NCBI RefSeq assembly: GCF_030157465.1
Contig: NZ_JAOAUU010000133.1
Coordinates: 1-38,108, forward strand
Length of the DNA stretch: 38,108 nt
Source: Zoogloea sp.
GTDB lineage: Bacteria; Pseudomonadota; Gammaproteobacteria; Burkholderiales; Rhodocyclaceae
Direction: 5' to 3'
Shown here: positions 7,183 to 16,066 of the stretch, piece by piece
Position numbering within the stretch: the first letter of the stretch is position 1
Layout: every line of letters starts with the position of its first letter
Translations under genes and position numbers: made by a program
Notes under the pieces: generated by a model
What the model was told of the DNA's origin: nothing
Seen by the model: only the letters and a program-made list of their open reading frames with translations
The model's database searches: none

Positions 7183-8511
7183 TCAGAAAAATTCCAGGTA
7201 GTTCTTGATTTCCCAGTCCGACACGTGGCGCATGTACTCGACCCATTCCATGTGCTTGAGGCGCAGGAACTCGCCGGCGACGGGGCCCAGGGCCTTGCAC
7301 AGCACGGTGTCCTTCTCCAGCGCGAGGAGGGCTTCGTGGAGGTTCTGGGGCAGGATCTCGATGCCGGCGGCCTTCAGTTCTTCGGGGCTCAGGGCATAGA
7401 GGTTCTGGTTTTGCGGATCGCCCGGGTCGAGGTTGCGCTCGATGCCGTCGAGGCCGGCGGCGATTACCGCGGCGGTGGCCAGGTAGGGGTTGCAGGCGCC
7501 GTCGGGCAGGCGCAGTTCGAGCCGGCCGTGGGGGATGCGCACCATCGACGAGCGGTTGTTGTCGCCGTAGCTGATGTAGGCCGGGGCCCAGGTGGCGCCG
7601 GTCATGGAGCGGCCGACGACGAGGCGCTTGTAGCTGTTGACCGTCGGGGCGCAGATGGCGGCCAGCGCCGGGGCGTGGGCCAGGATGCCGGCGAGGAACT
7701 GGTAGGCCAGCTTCGACAGTTCGAGCCCGTGCCGGTCGCTCTTGTCGGAGAACAGGTTGGTCTTGCCGTCGCCGATGGACATGTGGATGTGCATGCCGTT
7801 GCCCGGCCGGTTGGCGAAGGGCTTGGGCATGAAGGAGCAGATCATGCCCAGATCGTTGGCGATCTCCGAGGCGGCCATCTTGAACAGCAGATAGTGGTCG
7901 GCGGAGGTCAGGCAGTCGGCGAAGGTGTAGTTGATCTCGAACTGGCCGTTGGCGTCCTCGTGGTCGATCTGATAGACGTCCACATCCACCGCCCGCAGGC
8001 TGTCGGTGAGCGTTTCGAGAAACTCGCGGTTGCGCGACAGGCCCTTGTAGTCGTAGCAGGGCTTGGGCAGCGTGTCGGTCGGATCGGTGGGGATGATCTG
8101 GCCGTTGGCGTCCTTCTTGAGCAGGGAGAACTCCGGCTCCAGCCCGGTGAAGAAGGTGTAGCCCTTCGCGTTGAGGCGCTTGATCTGGTTTTTCAGCACC
8201 ACGCGGGTGTCCAGCGGCCAGGGTTCGCCCTTGACGTGGCCGTCGCAGGCGATACGGGCGTAGCCGGGTTGCCAGGGCACCAGGGTCAGGGTGTCCAGAT
8301 CGCCGATGGCCATGTAGTCGGGGCCGTTGGGCTCGATGCCGAGGCCCGACACCGCGAAGCCCGCAAAGCCGGCGCCGGTGGTGAGGATGCTCTCGAAATG
8401 GGCTGCGGGAACGGCCTTGGTCTTGGCCGTGCCGTGGATGTCGACGAACTGGGCCAGGACGTACTTGACGTCGTTGTCCGCAAGAAACTGCTTGGCTTCT
8501 GTGGGCGTCAT
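7183..8511 (-). CDS. gmaS: Gamma-glutamylmethylamide synthetase (glutamine synthetase family)
   Basis: A 442-residue glutamine synthetase-fold protein. The beta-grasp N-terminus ([21 protein letters not shown]) is followed by the catalytic domain, with metal-binding [34 protein letters not shown] and the nucleotide/glutamate site [21 protein letters not shown]. GmaS ligates methylamine to the glutamate side chain with ATP, the first step of the NMG pathway. Length and the joint presence of mgs and mgd genes favour GmaS over ordinary GlnA, but GlnT-type (class III) synthetases are similar and this cannot be settled by eye. Start ATG at 8511 has AGGAGA at a good distance; it follows mgdD after 31 bases. 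Confidence 0.8.
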   Translation of the reverse strand: MTPTEAKQFLADNDVKYVLAQFVDIHGTAKTKAVPAAHFESILTTGAGFAGFAVSGLGIEPNGPDYMAIGDLDTLTLVPWQPGYARIACDGHVKGEPWPLDTRVVLKNQIKRLNAKGYTFFTGLEPEFSLLKKDANGQIIPTDPTDTLPKPCYDYKGLSRNREFLETLTDSLRAVDVDVYQIDHEDANGQFEINYTFADCLTSADHYLLFKMAASEIANDLGMICSFMPKPFANRPGNGMHIHMSIGDGKTNLFSDKSDRHGLELSKLAYQFLAGILAHAPALAAICAPTVNSYKRLVVGRSMTGATWAPAYISYGDNNRSSMVRIPHGRLELRLPDGACNPYLATAAVIAAGLDGIERNLDPGDPQNQNLYALSPEELKAAGIEILPQNLHEALLALEKDTVLCKALGPVAGEFLRLKHMEWVEYMRHVSDWEIKNYLEFF

Positions 8512-8542
8512 TGCCGCTCTCCTGAAGGTGGGTTGGGGGGAT

Positions 8543-9142
8543 TCAGTTGAAGCTGTGGGGGGCGACCGCGCCGCCGCCCAGCTCGACGGCGATGCCGAGC
8601 AGGGTTTCCCACAGGTAATGTCCGTAGGTGCCGTCGCACCAGATACGTACCGCCGGCTGGCCGTTGCGAAGCTCCGGGATGACCGTGACGCCGACCCCGA
8701 CCATCGAGGTGAGAACGACCGGCCGGGCGGCCAGCTCGAGGGGCCGGAAGTTGACGTTGCAGGTCTGGCGCAGCAGCTCGTCGAGGCGGGCTCCGCCGAG
8801 GATCAGGGCGGCGTCCTGACGCAGCACCGGATACACGCCGGCCGCCCGTGGGGCGCTGACCAGCGGGGCGATCAGCGCGTCCGGGCCTTCGATCAGGAAC
8901 TCGGTGAAGCCGAGCCGGGCGATCCGCCCGCCGCCATCCAGCGGCAGCCAGCTATTCGGCTGGGGCGGGATCGGCAGGCCCAGGCCCTGCAGCCAGGCGA
9001 CGGTGCCGGGGCCCTTGCAGCCGTGGCGGGCGGTGAGGGACACATCGGCCAGGCCGAGGCGGGCCACGGCGGCAGGCTGGTCGGCGGGGGCGAGCAGGGT
9101 GGCGATTTCGGCCACCGGGCTCACGGCGAGAGCGGAAATCAT
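8543..9142 (-). CDS. mgdD: N-methylglutamate dehydrogenase gamma-type subunit (SoxG-like)
   Basis: A 199-residue protein in the position and size of the sarcosine oxidase gamma subunit. It resembles a shortened GcvT fold ([44 protein letters not shown] near the middle; [25 protein letters not shown] near the end). The start at 9142 overlaps the mgdC stop as ATGA and has AAGGAGG four bases upstream; the longer open frame to 9898 is antisense-like sequence inside mgdC. Gamma subunits vary strongly in sequence, so context carries most of the weight. It would sit with MgdA-C in the heterotetramer. Confidence 0.8.
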   Translation of the reverse strand: MISALAVSPVAEIATLLAPADQPAAVARLGLADVSLTARHGCKGPGTVAWLQGLGLPIPPQPNSWLPLDGGGRIARLGFTEFLIEGPDALIAPLVSAPRAAGVYPVLRQDAALILGGARLDELLRQTCNVNFRPLELAARPVVLTSMVGVGVTVIPELRNGQPAVRIWCDGTYGHYLWETLLGIAVELGGGAVAPHSFN

Positions 9143-12051
9143 GCGGCCTCCTTCTGCTTGAGGTTGTCCGGGTCGTAGAACGGGGTTGCGCTGACTTCGG
9201 CCTGCACCATCGCGCCGTCGGTGAGGCGGATGCTGACCGTGGTGCCGATGGCGGCCAGGTCGGGGCGCAGGAAGGCCAGGCCGATGTAGCGCTCGAGGCT
9301 GGGGCTGAAGGCGATGCTGGTAACCCGGCCGGCGATGTCGCCGCCGTCGATGACCAGGTTGCATTCGAGGGGCACCGCGCCGCTGTAGCCCACCGGGAAG
9401 GTGATGCCGGCCAGTTGCTGCTTGTGCGGCTTCTTGGCGATGGCGGCGAGGCTGCGCTGACCGATGAAGAAGGGCTTGGTCATCTTCACGGCCCAGCCCA
9501 TGCCCACTTCCAGCGGCGTGGTGAGGCCGTCGGTGTCCTGGCCGATGATGATGTGGCCTTTTTCGAGGCGCAGCAGGCGCTGGGCTTCGACGCCGAAGGG
9601 GCGGATGGCGTGGGCCTTGCCGGCCGTCATCAGCGCATCCCACAGGGCGCCGCCCATGCTGGCGGGTACGTGGATCTCGTAGCCCCATTCGCCGACGAAG
9701 CCGACGCGCATCAGGCGGGCCGGGATTTTTCCACCACTCACTGCGACCTCGCCCTCGCGCAGCGCCAGGTAGGGGAAGGCAGCGGCCGACAGATCGAGCC
9801 CGGTGAGCGTCGCCAGCACTTCGCGGGATTTCGGCCCGGCCAGGTTCATCGCGGCGAAGGCGCCGGTGTGATTGACGATGCCGCAGTCGAGCCGCCACAG
9901 GGTGTTGAGGCGCGACAGCTCGCGATACACGGTGGCCGCCCCGGAGGTGGTGGTGGTGAAGTAGAAGTGGTCTTCAGCCAGCCGGGCCACCACGCCGTCG
10001 TCGATGACCACGCCGGACTCGTCGCACATCACCGCGTAGCGGGTCATGCCGACTTTGAGGTTGGCGTAGTTGGACGTATAGACCCGCTCGAGGAATTCCG
10101 CCGCCTGGGGGCCGATCACCTCCAGTTTGCCGAGGGTGCCCACGTCGATCAGGCCAACGCCCTTGCGCACGGCGGCGACTTCTTCGCGGATGCAGGCCAG
10201 GCGTTCCTTGCCGGCGACCTGGTAGAACTCGGGGCGCTGCCAGGCACCGGCCGGCATCCAGCGGGCGCCGAGGGCGTCGTGGCGGCTGGCGAGCGGGGTG
10301 CGGCGCTCGGGGTTGAAGCCGCGGCCGGCCAGGATGGCCATCGGTACCGGGTGGTAGAAGGGCCGCGCGGTGGTGGTGCCGACCTGCTGGGGTTCCTTGC
10401 CGGTCAGGCGGGCCAGGATGCGCAGCCCGTTCATGTTGGAGTGCTTGCCCTGGCTGGGGCCCATGCCGTTGGTGGAGAAGCGCTTGAGCAGCTCGATGTT
10501 GTCGAAGCCCTCCTGGACGGCGTTGCGAAAATCCTTGAACTGCAGGTCTTCGTCGAAATCGACGAAGTTCTTGCCGTCCGGGTGATCGACGATGGGCCAC
10601 GGGTGGCTGGGGCACTCGGCTTCCGGCGGCAGGGCGGCGCCGCTGGCGCGGCCGAAGCCGACCGAGGCGGCGGCGTGGCTGCCGGCGCGGGTGCCGTCGG
10701 CAAGGCGACGTTCCAGTTCATGCACGCCGTTGACCCGGCCGCAGGCGAACACGCCGTCGGGCAGCGCCTCGGGGACGAACTGTTCCACCGCCCGGTCGAA
10801 GCGCATGCGGGTGCCGGCCTGATACAGCAGGTTGGCGGCCGGCGCCCAGCCGACGCTCAGCAGGATGCCGTCGCAGGCGATGTCGCGGATCTGGGCGGAC
10901 GGGCTGCCGTCGGCCTGCAGTGTGGCGATGCGGGCTCCGGCGCACAGGCCGTCGGCACCGGGCAGGGCCTCGACGATGCAGCTGCCGGGCAGGATCTCGA
11001 TGCCGGCCTGGCGCAACAACTTGGCTTGCGGCTCGGCGCTGCCGGCGGCGGGGCGCAGGTCCACCACGGCGGCCACGCTGACACCCTGGGCCAGCAGGTC
11101 GAGGGCGGCGCGGTAGCCGTCGGCATTGGCCACCAGCACCACGGCCTTGCTCACCGGCTTGACGCCGTAGCGGTACATCAGGCGCTGGGCGGCGGAGGCC
11201 AGCATGATGCCGGGCAGGTCGTTGTTGCGGAACACGGCGGGCTGCTCGAAGGCGCCGCTGGCGACCACCACGCTGCCGGCGCGCATCTTGAGCATCCGGT
11301 CGGCGCTGACCAGCGGAATCCAGTGATCCTTGTAGTAACCGGCGGCGTAGGTGGCGGTGACGACGCGGATGCATGCATCGGCGGCGACCTTGGCGAGCAG
11401 CTCGGCGAGGAGCCGGCGGCGGCTGGTGTCGTTGCCGATCTGGTAGGTGGCGCTGCCGCCGGCGTGGGCGTTTTCATCGACCACCACCACGTCGGCACCC
11501 TGGGCGGCGGCGGCCAGCGCGGCGGACAGCCCGGAGGGGCCGGCGCCGATCACCAGCACGTCGCAAAAGTCGTAGGCCTTGGGCGTGGTGTGCTGGGCGC
11601 TGGCGAGATCCACGCTGCCGAGGCCGGTCATGGTGCGGAACATGCGTTCCCACATCGGGAACAGCTTCCTGGTGTGGAAGGCCTTGTAGTAGAAGCCGAC
11701 CGGCAGGAAGCGGGCCATCTTGCCGAGGAAACGGCCCTTGTCGTCGGCCAGGCCTCCGAAGGTGTTCACCGCGGTGAGGGTCATGCCGGCCACCAGGGGC
11801 GTCACGTCGGCGCGCACGTTGGGCTGGTCGCCCCACTGGTGGAGGGCGTTGGTGTCGTGGTTGGCCAGGGACAGCACGCCCCGCGGCCGGTGGTACTTGA
11901 AGCTGCGGCCGAGTACGCGCACGTCGGCGCCCCACAGGGCCGAGCTGACGGTGTCGCCGGCGTAGCCCTTGAAAGTCCGGCCTTCAAAGCTGAATTCGAC
12001 GGGTTTGGAGCGGTCGATCCACTCACCGCTGCTGGCGGGCAATCGCATCAT
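9139..12051 (-). CDS. mgdC: N-methylglutamate dehydrogenase / sarcosine oxidase alpha-type subunit
   Basis: A 970-residue alpha subunit, normal length for SoxA/MgdC. Residues about 17-90 form a Fer2_4-like domain without the cluster cysteines, 160-460 an NAD/FAD-type Rossmann region (VIGAGPSGLSAA at 167-178; VVVDENAHAGGSATY), and about 580-970 a GcvT-like folate-binding domain (VGLIDVGTLGKLEVIGP; EWGYEIHVP; GQDTDGLTTPLEVGMGWAVK). In the family the beta subunit oxidises the N-methyl amine and this domain captures the formaldehyde as methylene-H4F. It overlaps mgdB (TGATG) and mgdD (ATGA). Tetrameric sarcosine oxidase has the same architecture; neighbours gmaS and mgsABC favour N-methylglutamate. 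Confidence 0.85.
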   Translation of the reverse strand: MMRLPASSGEWIDRSKPVEFSFEGRTFKGYAGDTVSSALWGADVRVLGRSFKYHRPRGVLSLANHDTNALHQWGDQPNVRADVTPLVAGMTLTAVNTFGGLADDKGRFLGKMARFLPVGFYYKAFHTRKLFPMWERMFRTMTGLGSVDLASAQHTTPKAYDFCDVLVIGAGPSGLSAALAAAAQGADVVVVDENAHAGGSATYQIGNDTSRRRLLAELLAKVAADACIRVVTATYAAGYYKDHWIPLVSADRMLKMRAGSVVVASGAFEQPAVFRNNDLPGIMLASAAQRLMYRYGVKPVSKAVVLVANADGYRAALDLLAQGVSVAAVVDLRPAAGSAEPQAKLLRQAGIEILPGSCIVEALPGADGLCAGARIATLQADGSPSAQIRDIACDGILLSVGWAPAANLLYQAGTRMRFDRAVEQFVPEALPDGVFACGRVNGVHELERRLADGTRAGSHAAASVGFGRASGAALPPEAECPSHPWPIVDHPDGKNFVDFDEDLQFKDFRNAVQEGFDNIELLKRFSTNGMGPSQGKHSNMNGLRILARLTGKEPQQVGTTTARPFYHPVPMAILAGRGFNPERRTPLASRHDALGARWMPAGAWQRPEFYQVAGKERLACIREEVAAVRKGVGLIDVGTLGKLEVIGPQAAEFLERVYTSNYANLKVGMTRYAVMCDESGVVIDDGVVARLAEDHFYFTTTTSGAATVYRELSRLNTLWRLDCGIVNHTGAFAAMNLAGPKSREVLATLTGLDLSAAAFPYLALREGEVAVSGGKIPARLMRVGFVGEWGYEIHVPASMGGALWDALMTAGKAHAIRPFGVEAQRLLRLEKGHIIIGQDTDGLTTPLEVGMGWAVKMTKPFFIGQRSLAAIAKKPHKQQLAGITFPVGYSGAVPLECNLVIDGGDIAGRVTSIAFSPSLERYIGLAFLRPDLAAIGTTVSIRLTDGAMVQAEVSATPFYDPDNLKQKEAA

Positions 12052-12305
12052 TCTTCTCCCGGGTAAAAGTAGGTCTTGAGCACGAGGTCTTTCTCGGTGT
12101 CACGCTCGGCGATGAACCAGGTGTTGCTGGGGGTGTGGCACCACCATTCGCGCTTCACGCCGGGGGCGCCGTTGCGGTTGAAGACGTAGTCGGCCCATTC
12201 GTCGTCGCTGGCTGCGGCGGGGTCGGGCATGGGGCGCACTTCGCCCCAGTAGAAGAATTCGGAGACGGGGCGGGGGCCGTTGAGGGGGCAGGTCAAAATC
12301 TTCAT
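12048..12305 (-). CDS. mgdB: N-methylglutamate dehydrogenase delta-type subunit (SoxD-like)
   Basis: An 85-residue SoxD-like subunit. ATG at 12305 (MKILTCPLNGPRPVSEF) is preceded by AGAGGAAA; the frame to 12344 runs into mgdA. The sarcosine oxidase delta zinc motif CPYCG is CPLNG here, so the second Cys is Asn, which argues against a classical SoxD zinc site and, from memory, fits the Mgd type. The remainder (SDDEWADYVFNRNGAPGVKREWWCH, AERDTEKDLVLKTYFYPGEE) follows the family. It lies 25 bases after mgdA and overlaps mgdC by four bases. The subunit supports alpha/beta assembly in this family. Confidence 0.85.
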   Translation of the reverse strand: MKILTCPLNGPRPVSEFFYWGEVRPMPDPAAASDDEWADYVFNRNGAPGVKREWWCHTPSNTWFIAERDTEKDLVLKTYFYPGEE

Positions 12306-12330
12306 GGCGGGTTTCCTCTCAGTGGCCGAC

Positions 12331-13572
12331 TCAGTGACCCACACTCGCCGCGCCCTTTTCGCCGGTGAGGGCGAAATTGCGGAAGCGGTCGAGGGAGAAG
12401 CCGGTGATCAGCGGGTGGGGCGTGTCATTGACCAGCGTGTGGGACATGGTCTTGCCGCACACCGGGGTGGCCTTGAAGCCCCAGGTGCCCCAGCCGGAAT
12501 CCAGGTAGAAGCCTTCGACCGGGGTCATGCCCATGATTGGCGCGAAGTCGGGGGTCATGTCTGCCATGCCGGCCCACTGGCGCATCACCTTCACCTTGGA
12601 GAGGAAGGGGAACATCTCCAGCATGTGGGTGCTGAGGCCTTCGACGAAGTCGAGCGTCGAGCGGGTGCCGTGCAGTTCATACGGGTCCAGCGAGGCGCCC
12701 ATCACCAGCTCGCCGCGGGCCGACTGGCTGATATAGACATGCAGGCTGCCGGACACCAGGATCGGGTCGAGCCAGGGCTTGACCGGTTCGCTGACCATGG
12801 CCTGCAGCGGGTGGATGTAGAGCGGCGTCTTGACGTCCACCATCTTGAGGATGCGCGGGGTCGAGCCGGCTACGGCGCACAGCACCTTGTTGGTGGCGAT
12901 GTAGCCGCGGGATGTCTTGACGCCCTTTACCTTGCCGCCTTGCACGTCGATGCCGAGCACTTCGGTCTGCTGGTGGATTTCCACGCCACGCTGGTCGGCG
13001 CCGCGGCCGTAGCCCCAGGCCACCGCATCGTGGCGGGCCACCGAGCCGGGCGCGTGGTAGAGGGCGCCGAGGATCGGGGAGTGACCGGCGCAGGACAGGT
13101 CGATCATCGGCGCGGCTTCCTTCACCACTTCCGGCCCGACCACTTCCGAATTGATGCCGTAGTGCTTGTTCACCTCGGCGCGCCAGCGCATGGTGCGCAG
13201 GGCCGAATCCGTGTGGGCCAGGGTGAAGTGGCCACGGTTGGCGTAGAACAGGTTGAGATCGAACTCGGTGGACAAGTCCTGCCACAGCTTCACCGACTCG
13301 TCATAGAACTTGACGCCCTCGGGGGTCAGGTAGTTGGAGCGGATGATGGTGGTGTTGCGGCCGGTGTTGCCACCGCCGATGTAACCCTTTTCGAGCACGC
13401 ACACATTGGTGATGCCGTGGTCGCGGGCCAGGTAGTAGGCGGCGGCCAGGCCGTGCCCGCCAGCACCGATGATCACCACGTCGTAGCTCGATTTGAGCTT
13501 TTCGTGATGGGTGAACATCCGGGGTTCCGGATGCTTCTTGTTGAGCGCGAAGCGCAGCAGTCGCCAGGGCAT
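12331..13572 (-). CDS. mgdA: N-methylglutamate dehydrogenase / sarcosine oxidase beta-type flavoprotein
   Basis: A 413-residue DAO-family flavoprotein and catalytic subunit. It has the dinucleotide fold DVVIIGAGGHGLAAAYYL (31-48), LEKGYIGGGNTGRNTTIIRSNY, the region LYHAPGSVARHDAVAWGYGRGAD (His173 corresponds to the His that carries covalent FMN in tetrameric sarcosine oxidase), and a C-terminal GWGTWGFKATP motif. It would oxidise the N-CH3 group of N-methylglutamate, returning glutamate. The ATG at 13572 has GAGG 8 bases upstream; a second ATG 18 codons in is possible. It is the first mgd gene, 137 bases after purU with a REP-like element in between. Confidence 0.88.
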   Translation of the reverse strand: MPWRLLRFALNKKHPEPRMFTHHEKLKSSYDVVIIGAGGHGLAAAYYLARDHGITNVCVLEKGYIGGGNTGRNTTIIRSNYLTPEGVKFYDESVKLWQDLSTEFDLNLFYANRGHFTLAHTDSALRTMRWRAEVNKHYGINSEVVGPEVVKEAAPMIDLSCAGHSPILGALYHAPGSVARHDAVAWGYGRGADQRGVEIHQQTEVLGIDVQGGKVKGVKTSRGYIATNKVLCAVAGSTPRILKMVDVKTPLYIHPLQAMVSEPVKPWLDPILVSGSLHVYISQSARGELVMGASLDPYELHGTRSTLDFVEGLSTHMLEMFPFLSKVKVMRQWAGMADMTPDFAPIMGMTPVEGFYLDSGWGTWGFKATPVCGKTMSHTLVNDTPHPLITGFSLDRFRNFALTGEKGAASVGH

Positions 13573-13615
13573 GTTTGATCCTCAAGTATCCGTATGCGGC
13601 GTGTGGGGGCCGCCT

Positions 13616-13683
13616 GTAGGGGCGGCTTCAGCCGCCCGGTTTTTCGTTGATCAGACTCCGCGGGCGGCTGAAGCCGCCCCTAC
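13616..13683. repeat. GTAG-headed REP-doublet-like element, copy B
   Basis: Same layout as copy A, but both arms read GGGCGGCTTCAGCCGCCC. The A to G and T to C changes are matched on both sides of the stems, so pairing is preserved. It fills the purU-mgdA gap. Confidence 0.85.
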
Positions 13684-13709
13684 AGGGCCGGTATTCGGTT
13701 CGCAGGAAC

Positions 13710-14573
13710 TCATCGGAACACCACGGTCTTGTTGCCATGCACGAGCACCCGGTCTTCGAGGTGGTAGCGCAGTCCGCGGGCGAGTACGGCCTTCTCGATG
13801 TCCTTGCCGTAGCGCACCAGGTCGTCGGGGGCGTCGGAGTGATCGACGCGGATGACGTCCTGCTCGATGATCGGGCCCTGATCCAGCTCGCTGGTGACGT
13901 AGTGACAGGTGGCGCCGATCAGCTTCACGCCGCGGGTGTAGGCCTGGTGGTAAGGCCTGGCGCCGACGAAGCTGGGCAGAAAGCTGTGATGGATGTTGAT
14001 GATCTGGCCCGGGTAGTTCTCGCACAGCTCGGGCGACAGGATCTGCATGTAGCGGGCCAGCACCATCACGTCGCCCTCGGCCTCGCGGAACAGGTCGGCG
14101 ACCTTGGCGTAGGCGGCGGGCTTGTTGTCGGGAGTTACGGGCACGTGATGGAAGGGGATGCCGTGCCACTCGACAAAACCGCAGAAGGTTTCGTGGTTGG
14201 AGATGACGCAGGGGATCTCGATGTTCAGCTCGTCGGCCTGCCAGCGGGCGAGGAGGTCGTAGAGGCAGTGCTCCTGCTTGGAGACGAGGATGACCACGCG
14301 TTTTTTGCGGGCGGAGTCGGAGATGCGCCAGTCCATGCCGAACTCGGCGGCGATGGGGGCGAACTTGTCGCGCAGGGCGTCGATGCCGAAGGGCAGGGAG
14401 TCGGCGATGATCTCCTGGCGCATGAAGAAGCGATTGGCTTCGGCATCGGCGTGGTGGCTGGCCTCGGTGATCCAGCCCTTGTTGTTGGCCAGAAAGGCGC
14501 TGACGGCGGCAACGATGCCGACCCGGTCGGGGCAGGAGAGCGATAGCGTGTAGCGTCGGGTGGGGGGGCTCAT
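13710..14573 (-). CDS. purU: Formyltetrahydrofolate deformylase PurU
   Basis: A 287-residue PurU, close to the 280 of E. coli. An N-terminal ACT domain (LSLSCPDRVGIVAAVSAFLANNKGWI) is followed by a formyltransferase-fold domain with IINIHHSFLPSFVGARPYHQAYTRGVKLIGAT and the catalytic Asp region QDVIRVDHSD. It hydrolyses 10-formyl-H4F to formate and free H4F, recycling folate after amine demethylation and letting formate go to oxidation. The ATG at 14573 (MSPPTRRYTL) has AAGGACA upstream; the open frame reaches back to 14678 through a repeat. It lies between the GcvT-like gene and mgdA, with REP-like elements on both sides. Confidence 0.92.
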   Translation of the reverse strand: MSPPTRRYTLSLSCPDRVGIVAAVSAFLANNKGWITEASHHADAEANRFFMRQEIIADSLPFGIDALRDKFAPIAAEFGMDWRISDSARKKRVVILVSKQEHCLYDLLARWQADELNIEIPCVISNHETFCGFVEWHGIPFHHVPVTPDNKPAAYAKVADLFREAEGDVMVLARYMQILSPELCENYPGQIINIHHSFLPSFVGARPYHQAYTRGVKLIGATCHYVTSELDQGPIIEQDVIRVDHSDAPDDLVRYGKDIEKAVLARGLRYHLEDRVLVHGNKTVVFR

Positions 14574-14646
14574 GGCTGTTGTCCTTGTGCTCGGCCTCTG
14601 GAGGGCCATTGGTTCATCCGGGGGTGAGGCGGCGGATCGGGGCGAT

Positions 14647-14731
14647 GTAGGGGCGACTTCAGTCGCCCACGGACTCAAACAAACGATCTACCTTGATTTG
14701 GCCGGCTGAGGGCGACTGAAGTCGCCCCTAC
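14647..14731. repeat. GTAG-headed REP-doublet-like element, copy C
   Basis: GTAG plus GGGCGACTTCAGTCGCCC and its inverse ending in CTAC, here with the longer spacer of about 45 bases. It fills the gap between the GcvT-like gene and purU. Confidence 0.85.
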
Positions 14732-14754
14732 AAATGCACATCGCTCTTCGCCGC

Positions 14755-15885
14755 TCAGCCCTTGGCCGTGCGCTTGATCTTGTCCGGGTCGTCGAAGGGC
14801 AGGGTGTGGGTGGTGGCCGCGCAGCTCAGGGTGGCGCCGCGTAGTTGCAGCTTGCGCCCGGCCACGGCGTAGGCCGGGTCGAGGCGGGCGATGGCCATCG
14901 AGCGCTCGGTCAGGCGCGAGTACATGCCGCAGGTCACCAGGCCGACCTGGGTTTCTCCGTCGTAGAGGGCGTCGCCGCCCAGCGCCGCTTCCTTCGTGGC
15001 CAGTTCCACGCCGTAAATCTTGAAGCGTTCCCGGCCCTGCAGGCGGTAGTGCTCGGCGGCGCCGCGAAAGTCCGTCTTGCCCGGCGACACGGTGAAGTCG
15101 AGGCCCAGTTCCCACAGGCTGTCGCCGATCGGCTGGCCTTCCATCGGGTACATGTCGGAGTTGTCGTAGGGGTAGAACAGCAGGTAGCTCTCGACCCGCA
15201 GCCAGTCGAGGGCCGTGAAGGAACAGGGCATGATGCCCAGCGCCTTGCCCTCGGCGACGATGGTGTCCCAGATCAGCGGCGCGTCGGCCGCCTTGCAGAA
15301 GATCTCGTAGCCGCGCTCGCCGGTGTAGCCGGTGCGCGACAGCATCACCGGCCGGCCGAAGAGGGTGGTCTGCAGGTGATGGAAGTAGGGCAGATCGCGG
15401 ATGCCCGGCACGTGCTTCGCCAGGAAGTCCACCGCCGCCGGCCCCTGCAGGGAGAGGTCGTGCAGGTCGTCGTCGAACAGCACCACCACGTTGCGGCCCA
15501 CCGCGCCGCGGGTCAGGATCTCGTGGCCGGCGCCGGAGCCATGCACCACCATGAAGGCGTTGGGCCCGTTGCGGTAGATCACGCAGTCGTCGATGAACTT
15601 GCCGGCTTCGTTGAGCATGCAGGCGTACACCGACTTGCCCGGGTAAAGCTTGCTGACGTTGCGGGTGGTGGCAAAGTTGATCAGCGCTTCGGCGTGGGGG
15701 CCGATGATGTGCATCTTCTTGAGGCCCGACACATCCATCAGACCGGCCTTGGTGCGGATCGCTGCGTGCTCGTCGGCCAGGCTGGTGGAATAGGTCCACG
15801 CGGTGCCCATGCCGTTCCAGTCTTCGAGACCGGAACCCAGGGCGCGATGGCGGTCGGCGAGGACCGAAAGTCTCCATGAACTCAT
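14755..15885 (-). CDS. GcvT-family folate-dependent aminomethyltransferase/demethylase
   Basis: A 376-residue protein of GcvT fold from end to end (GLMDVSGLKKMHIIGPHAE near 48-66; SLQGPAAVDFLAKHVPG; LSRTGYTGERGYEIFC; ALDWLRVESYL; SPGKTDFRG; GLVTCGMYSRLTERSMAIARLDP). The family moves C1 units between an amine or sulfonium and H4F; members include GcvT, DmdA and dimethylglycine or methylated-amine demethylases. It is not near gcvH or gcvP, so glycine cleavage is unlikely. It heads the left amine operon and could be the GcvT-like DmmD partner of dimethylamine monooxygenase (inference from context). Start ATG at 15885 has AAGGAG 6 bases upstream. The specific substrate is unknown. Confidence 0.8.
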   Translation of the reverse strand: MSSWRLSVLADRHRALGSGLEDWNGMGTAWTYSTSLADEHAAIRTKAGLMDVSGLKKMHIIGPHAEALINFATTRNVSKLYPGKSVYACMLNEAGKFIDDCVIYRNGPNAFMVVHGSGAGHEILTRGAVGRNVVVLFDDDLHDLSLQGPAAVDFLAKHVPGIRDLPYFHHLQTTLFGRPVMLSRTGYTGERGYEIFCKAADAPLIWDTIVAEGKALGIMPCSFTALDWLRVESYLLFYPYDNSDMYPMEGQPIGDSLWELGLDFTVSPGKTDFRGAAEHYRLQGRERFKIYGVELATKEAALGGDALYDGETQVGLVTCGMYSRLTERSMAIARLDPAYAVAGRKLQLRGATLSCAATTHTLPFDDPDKIKRTAKG

Positions 15886-15948
15886 CTGAAACTCCTTCTC
15901 TGAAAGGGGTTGGGGATTGAGTTCATTAGGCCAGCCGCGCGGGCCGCG

Positions 15949-15977
15949 GGAAATACTACTCTGGTACTACTTCGGGG
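15949..15977. promoter_or_regulatory. Tandem TACTACT boxes ahead of the GcvT-led operon
   Basis: TACTACT occurs twice with an 11-bp period (15954-15960 and 15965-15971), one helical turn, inside GGAAATACTACT...TACTACTTCGGGG, 64-92 bases upstream of the GcvT-like start. The flanks match the palindrome region at 2267-2280. Such spacing suggests cooperative binding of a regulator on one DNA face; LuxR/NarL-type boxes can look like this. A TTGACA lies further upstream on the minus strand (16008 to 16003) with no good -10 at the right distance, consistent with activator dependence. The regulator is inferred only. Confidence 0.4.
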
Positions 15978-16036
15978 AGAGGGGCGGTGGGGGCAGCGAG
16001 CCTGTCAATATGTTTGTGTTTGAAGCATCGCTTGTG

Positions 16037-16057
16037 CTAGTCCCGTAGTGGGACTAG
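16037..16057. promoter_or_regulatory. Palindromic operator of higBA
   Basis: CTAGTCCC and GGGACTAG form a perfect 8-bp inverted repeat around GTAGT, ending 9 bases before the higB start. This is the expected place for the autoregulatory operator bound by the HigA antitoxin. Confidence 0.7.
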
Positions 16058-16066
16058 TGTTGACGC

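Noticed and set aside
9415-12066. Very long plus-strand open frame opposite mgdC (over 880 codons)
   Set aside because: It is the antisense reading of a GC-rich gene; the product is Gly/Ala/His/Val-rich with no domain, while the minus strand gives a full SoxA-type protein.
8543-13572. Classical heterotetrameric sarcosine oxidase as the main call
   Set aside because: Subunit order and folds agree, but gmaS and mgsABC follow directly and the delta subunit lacks the SoxD CPxC pair, so N-methylglutamate dehydrogenase is preferred; kept as an alternative.
14755-15885. Glycine cleavage T protein GcvT
   Set aside because: No gcvH or gcvP nearby and it heads an amine operon; only the fold is shared.
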